Of a stretch of DNA of 64,000 nucleotides, positions 58,901-64,000 are shown piece by piece. Below the pieces are notes generated by a model, which saw nothing but the letters and a program-made list of their open reading frames with translations, made no database searches and was not told the origin of the DNA. Both the position numbers and the translations under genes were made by a program. Within the stretch, counting starts at the first letter, position 1; each line of letters opens with the position of its first letter. Source of the stretch: Sodiomyces alkalinus F11 (lineage: Eukaryota > Ascomycota > Sordariomycetes > Glomerellales > Plectosphaerellaceae); assembly GCF_003711515.1 (NCBI RefSeq), contig NW_021167084.1, forward strand, positions 240,821 to 304,820. The letters are read 5' to 3'.

Positions 58901-60715
58901 CTCGAGTTAATCAGGATAAGATTTAGGTCACGAATAGTATAATTTAGCCGGTATAACGCCTAATCACCGTCTATATCCGCCTAATCTACTACTTCCTACT
59001 CTATTAATAACCCCGCCGTCGGTTATAGCGCTAATAGTAGCCGTTATATTAGGAAACCGCCGTAATACCCCTACGGCCGTAGGGTTCTAGGATAACGGAA
59101 CACGGTGCTATGATACCCCTATAGCTACGGCTATAGGGCTCCTATTAAATAAAGGAGCATAACTAATTCGGTAAGTAAATAGCTAGAAAAGAGACTATTA
59201 CGTCGCTACGTTTAACGCTAGCCGCCACGCCCCTAATATATATATATTAAATAGGACTCCGCTAACTAAATTACAGTTAAAAAGGTCTACGCCTATAGCG
59301 TTATAGCGACGCTTAATAATACCCTACGAATCTATAGCCCCGGCGGTAGCTACCGGAAGTATATCCTAGGAGGCTATCTCGGGAAATATAACCCCGGCGG
59401 TTACTTTAGCGGGTACTCCGGCGGTTACCCCGGCGGCCGTAAAGATCCACCGTAAAAACCTCCCTTATCCTCCGAAGAACCCTCGCGATATACCCTTATA
59501 CCCTTACGGCCACCTATTCCGATAGGTATAAGAAGACTATCTACGGAGCCACGAGGAGATAGGATTATGGATACGGGTGCCGGCGTCCATAGCAGATAGA
59601 TATCAGGTTCTTAATTCGATATAGGTGATAATATATAAGTTCGATAAGCATAGATTTCTATATAAATATAAGGTAAGGTTTATAGTATAAGGAGATTAGT
59701 AGTATTAATTCTCGCTCGAGGAGATATATATAGTAATACTAGCCGGACGGTTATTCCGCGCGTTAATAGCTATCGCCGCCCGATTTAACCTTACGCTATT
59801 ATAATTTAACGTTATAAACGCGTTTATACACACGCCCCTCCCCTATAATATCTTTATATACCCGCCGCTAGGCTTTCTAGCCCCTAGGAGTCGTTTATAC
59901 CTGAAAAAGGCGTTATATAGACTTAAGGAGTCTCCACTGCTTTAGTAAAAGCATTTCTCTGCTATCCTTTTAGCGGACGGCTTCTAGATAGTGCCGTAAA
60001 AACTATATTATTTTCTACGGCGCGGTTTAATCCTATTCTTCTACGTTAACGATATCGTTATTACTTATAAGGAATAATACAAGGCGTAGATAGAGTAGGC
60101 CGTTAATAACCTATAACGCCACTATAACCTATAAGGTGGCGATCCTTTATAATGGTTCCTTAGTATTAAAGTTATTCGCGACCGCGTCGCCCGTAAAATC
60201 TAGCTATTATAACACGACTATATTACTAAGTTAGAATGCCTATTAAAGCCGAATAGTACGTATAGTAGTAACTATCGCCTAACGCACCTAATTAAGGTTA
60301 TAGAGCTGCTGCCCTATTCAGGGACCTCGACTAACGTTAAAAGCTATTAACGGAAGATAGGATCTATACTATACATAGTAATAATAACGCGGCCTAATAT
60401 CGCGTTTATAGTATCCAGGCTATACCGGTTTAACATTAATCCAGGGCCTATTCACTATAAGGCCGCCGATTATTTAATCCTCTATCTAATTAATAGCTAA
60501 TCGTTTACGTTAGAACTAGGGGGTAGCGATACTATCGAAATCTACACTAACGCCTTATTTACCAATAATACCCTTAATCGAAAGAGTAGTTAAGCATACG
60601 TGATACGCTTATTTAGCGGTATAATAGTGTGATGCACTAATAAGCAGGATACAGTCACGATATCTATAACGGAAGCAGAGCTATTAGCGTTAGTATAAGG
60701 TATTATAACTGGATA
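55980..60715 (+). mobile_element. third Copia element, gag-pol remnant, RIP-broken
   Basis: The plus strand reads as a degraded polyprotein with stops at former Trp and Gln codons. Landmarks: gag segment LYESVTTYNNV near 56110 and a decayed zinc-knuckle region (HDINACFYLFPDI, about 57013-57051); protease as LNSGATIYIFNDFSRF with Asn for the catalytic Asp (57306-57308); GAG-pre-integrase HLRLGHAGPEPL (57756-57791); RT box FYVNDIVI with Asn for Asp (60048-60050); RNase H ending ITEAELLALV (about 60540-60700). A 35-bp stretch before the RT box is identical to the nested Copia, so they are related. No LTR pair is visible; the 3' end is lost near 60715. Confidence 0.85.
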
Positions 60716-60849
60716 AAGACGTAGTGGCACCAGATCGTCAAGATAAAGATCAGATAAAGAGGTCAGTCTAGTAAGACCACGATACATAACCAAAACATAA
60801 CCAACACCGCTATAACCTTAAGCGAAGAAGTAGATCGGTAGTCATTATT

Positions 60850-63185
60850 CTGATCAGGGTAACGTAAGTTAAACTGGAAAGATACCTTAAACGTAGAATA
60901 AGTAATTATAAAAGAGGATAATAATTATATCTTTATCCCTCGATAGGGACGTCCCGAGCCTGTTCTTAATATATATATAAGCAGCGGATCCAGCGGCCTT
61001 AAAAGGGGGGTTATATAACTGTCTACCGAACCACTCTAACGCCGTATCTACGCGGTTATAATACGGCCCTAGTTATCTTAATTACGCCCTCGTAGCATAG
61101 ATAACTCCTAAAAATAAGCAGTTATAAGTAAATAAACTAAGTAAAGAGCTATCGTATACCCTTATTCCTCTAATTACCCCGTCCTCCACGTATACCTGAT
61201 TAGGGATCCTCTTAATTCTAGTTCCTCCGTATATACTATTCCCTTACTATCTCCACCGACTATTTCCTCGAGATATCTCTTATCTAATCCTCTATATATA
61301 CCTTTACTTACGCTTTCGTAAGGTTCTTTCTCCGACTATATAGTTAGGCTTATTAGCCTTCCTGGCCTCTTAATTAGCGGTAGCCTTATCTGCCTCCTAT
61401 TTAATCCCCGCGTTATAACAAAGCTATTCTTCCTAAGGTATAGCCTAAGGCGGCGGCAGATATAGCGCGCTATTAGCCACTACGTTACGGAGGCCTACTC
61501 GGTATAGGTTATTAAAGGACTTAACCTATTCTTCCTTAGTATATAGACTCGGCCTAATAGGACTAACGCGCTTAGCTAAAGGCCGTATATCTACGAGTCT
61601 ATAGTAAAGCAGGTAATAAGATATCTCTATACCCTTAGCCTGGTACTTCGCCTCCTCTTCCTATTTATCTTAGATATCGTAACTCCTCTTCTTTAAAGCG
61701 GTAGAGGGTTTAGAGGCCTTTAGAGTCTTAGGCGTCTTAGGTATCTTCGGTATCTTTAGGGGCGGTGTTTTCTTAATAGCCGGCGGCGTCTACTTTACGG
61801 CTTTCTTACCCTTAGGTGTCTAGAGCTTAAGACTACTAAGACCTACGTCGTCGACGTTACTACTACTATCGGATAATACTAAGGGGTCCTAGAAACTCTG
61901 GCCGGACGAGTTAGTAAGATCTATAATCTCGGGATTAGGGGAACTAGTAAGGTTAATAGACTCTTCCTTAACTTTAGGTATTTTAGGAGTCTTAGGACCC
62001 TTAAGCGGGTTAACCGGTATCTATTTCTTAGTCTTATTAATAGGCTAGAATCTAATCGTCTTAAGGGCCTCGGGAGGTAGCGTCGCGGGCTTTATAGCTA
62101 GTTCTATATAGTGACTAAAGCCGAAGAGTTTACTAATATAAATCATCTAGCCTTCTTTAATATACCGAGTATATTCCCCTATATTATTCCCGTAATAACG
62201 ACCTTAAGTAAACCTATAAATCTTAGAGCTCTAAGGGAATAGATATCCCTTTTAGACCAAAGCTTTAATCCATTCTATAATAAAAGGACTATATAAGTAA
62301 CCGTCTAGCTATATAGGGCTAAGGATAATATAGAACTTTTTAGCTATACTATTAACGGCTTTTTTAGGAGCTCCGATAAATATTATCCACTATATTATAA
62401 GACGGGCGACTTCGAGGAGGCGTTATTCACCTTTACCGTTAGACTATATACTATCGTACCTATATATAATCTAAGTCTCTTAGTCGATAATTAGACTAAT
62501 AAAATAGTTATTATCGATATAGCAGATTATAAGGATAAAGCGGTTAGTTTTAGTATATTACCGCGCCTTATCGGAGAGAGTTATAAACTCCGCCTTACCT
62601 TTAGTATCTATTCCTTAGCACGGAATCTTATTAAGGAATACCCTAGGCCTTAAATCCCCTTACCTACGGCTAACCACCGCACTTATTACTTCTTCTATAA
62701 TGCTTTTCTCTTACTACCTATCGGCCTTAATATCTTTACGTAGCCGGTAGGCTAATATTAAGATAGAACGGACCTTAAGATATCCTTTACTATATAAGAT
62801 TATTAGAGGCGATTATAATATGGCGAGCCCTACGGCCTTTACGTCTAACTCGTTATTCTTATTCTTATCCAGGAGTCCCTAAACTATCTGCTAGCCGTCC
62901 TTCGAGATAGCTTTAAACCTAGTATAAGGGGTATCATTATCTACGGCCTTAAAGAGGCCGTACGGTAAACCACTTACTAGGAACGCCCACCTACTCTTTT
63001 TAGGGTTATACTCCTTATAGGGCCTAGTACTTAACTCGATAGCGGTCCGTCCTTTAGGCTAAATACCCTTATTTAGGTCTAAGCCCTCAAGGGCGGTGGC
63101 CTAGTAGTCTATAAAGTTATTAACGGCTATAGCGTCGATATTCGCAGGATCTAGTGTCTACAGTTACTTACGTTACCCTGATTAG
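60850..63185 (-). mobile_element. 2.3-kb TIR-bounded element carrying an Ulp1-like gene, RIP-inactivated
   Basis: The two ends are inverted copies of a 20-bp sequence starting CTRATCAGGGTAACG (60850-60869 plus; 63185-63166 minus), with one G/A difference. The 10-bp flanks agtcattatt (60840-60849) and agtctttagt (63186-63195) agree at 8 of 10 positions, which could be a decayed target duplication. Inside is one long minus-strand reading frame. Flank length and TIR style would suit a Mutator-like element, and Ulp1-type proteases are known cargo of some plant Mutator-like elements. No transposase is recognised, so it could be non-autonomous. Classification is inference. Confidence 0.6.
60990..63163 (-). 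pseudogene. Ulp1/C48-like cysteine protease gene, RIP-broken
   Basis: One frame stays readable for about 720 codons if TAG/TAA at Trp/Gln-like positions are read through. An N-terminal region (AFLVSGLPYGLFKAVDND) is followed by the protease-like core: RFILIICYIDNNYFISLIID, IYRYDS, a helix LLEVARLI, then LDGYLYSPFIIEWIKAL. This spacing follows the His / Asp / Gln-x(n)-Cys layout of Ulp1-type peptidases, but the His and Cys positions now read Tyr (62504-62506 and 62291-62293) and the Gln reads as a stop. A Pro/Lys/Ser-rich tail (KGPKTPKIPKVKEE) and a second conserved-looking block (GLRNVVANSALYLPPP) follow. No function can remain. The identification rests on motif spacing only. Confidence 0.55.
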
Positions 63186-63550
63186 AGTCTTTAGTAATAA
63201 TTCCTTACGAAAAAAAAAGAGAGAAAAAGGGAAGAAGGGATATTCGGGGGGGGAAACGGGGAGATTAAAATAGCGGAAAAGGGGTAAAATATAATAAGGA
63301 AGAATAGGTAAGCCTAAGTCTATAAGGAAATATCGAAGGGGGAGAGATTAGGATTAAGGCCGAGGAGGGTTCTATTTATCCTCTAAGGACCTTTTCTAAA
63401 GGCTCTTCTCTTTAAGCAGGAGTCCTTAGCTTATAACTATAGCTCGAACGGTCTTTTAGTCGTTAAAGGAGGTTATTTCCTAAGTCGTGATAAAGATAGC
63501 CTTTATAAAATCGGAAAGAAAGTGCTAAATTAGGAAATCGATATTAGAAA

Positions 63551-63599
63551 CGCTTACTATAATTAGCTAACTGGCTTCGGCGCTTACTATAATTAGCTA
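63551..63599. repeat. direct repeat, 30-bp period
   Basis: CGCTTACTATAATTAGCTA occurs at 63551-63569 and again at 63581-63599. Its origin in the RIPped block is unknown. Confidence 0.85.
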
Positions 63600-64000
63600 G
63601 TAAATATCTAATAAGGCTTTTTATTTATTATTAGGTAGTAGGCAGAGTCGTGATTCTATAATAAAGGAAAATAAAAGGAGGTAGCTATAAATAGCTATAA
63701 AGGTAGGTCGAATAGTTATAATTACTTTATTAGAGACGCCTCCCTTAACTTATAGAAGCTATAAGCCGTTTAGTTAACGTCTCTGCTTATCTGTCTCTTA
63801 AATCTAAAAGACATAGGATCCCTGGCTTTTCGTTCCTCTTCTTCTAAGTAATATTACCACTTCTATAGTTATCTTTACCGATAGCACTATCACTATAATA
63901 ACTTCCTAACTTCTCGAATGTATACTATAGCTTCTAAGAATATAATTAGGGTATTAAACGAAGCGGAACCGTATAAACGTAAGAAGGCCGTTAATAGATA

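Larger units (their letters stand above)
55860..64000. other. AT-rich RIP-mutated block
   Basis: From about 55860 to the window end, CpA and TpG are rare, TpA is abundant and CpG is kept. This is the signature of RIP rather than of plain methyl-C decay. The change from the left side occurs within about 100 bp. Confidence 0.85.

Noticed and set aside
1..64000. CRISPR arrays, rRNA genes, bacterial-type operons
   Set aside because: No regularly spaced direct repeats with spacers, no 5S or rDNA sequence recognised, and the gene structure is eukaryotic.

Overview
The window is nuclear DNA of a filamentous ascomycete. Short GT-AG introns with CTAAC/CTGAC-like branch points, GC-rich third codon positions, an Ftr1/Fet3 iron uptake pair, fungal-only families (DUF3405, DUF2434, PTH11-like rhodopsin fold) and Copia retrotransposons ruined by C:G to T:A transitions in the CpA context (repeat-induced point mutation, RIP) all point that way. 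A Sordariomycete is the most likely class, but that is inference. Twelve protein-coding genes can be modelled with a continuous frame across their introns.

Left arm (1-11926): about 3 kb with no recognisable gene, a seven-helix rhodopsin-fold membrane protein (2974-4640, with a 60-N assembly gap inside an intron), a secreted-type FAD-linked oxidase on the minus strand (4861-6533), a solo LTR that escaped RIP (7111-7304), a cytochrome P450 (8159-9973) and the iron permease FTR1 on the minus strand (10318-11660).

Retrotransposon block (11927-24285): a Copia element (193-bp LTRs) with a second Copia element (261-bp LTRs, perfect 5-bp target duplication) nested inside it, both heavily RIPped. 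A separate diverged solo LTR (24322-24525, perfect 5-bp duplication) lies just beyond. On the far side is the multicopper ferroxidase FET3 (24726-26752). FTR1 and FET3 work as one complex and face away from each other, so about 12.4 kb of dead retrotransposon now splits what looks like a roughly 500-bp shared promoter. The single perfect iron-type GATA site stays on the FTR1 side.

Central gene-rich part (26753-50976): a secreted GH13 alpha-amylase, an MFS drug:H+ antiporter-like transporter, a phosphoinositide-specific phospholipase C, a DUF3405 type II membrane protein, a second P450, trehalose-6-phosphate phosphatase TPS2, Golgi tether subunit COG5 and a DUF2434 membrane protein. These are mostly ordinary housekeeping, secretory and metabolic genes.

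Right arm (50977-64000): about 4.9 kb with no recognisable gene, then at about 55860 an abrupt switch to AT-rich, RIP-mutated DNA running off the window. It holds a third Copia copy (gag to RNase H, about 55980-60715) and, at 60850-63185, a 2.3-kb unit bounded by 20-bp terminal inverted repeats. That unit carries one long, RIP-broken minus-strand gene with the signature of an Ulp1/C48-type cysteine protease. It is the least familiar object in the window.
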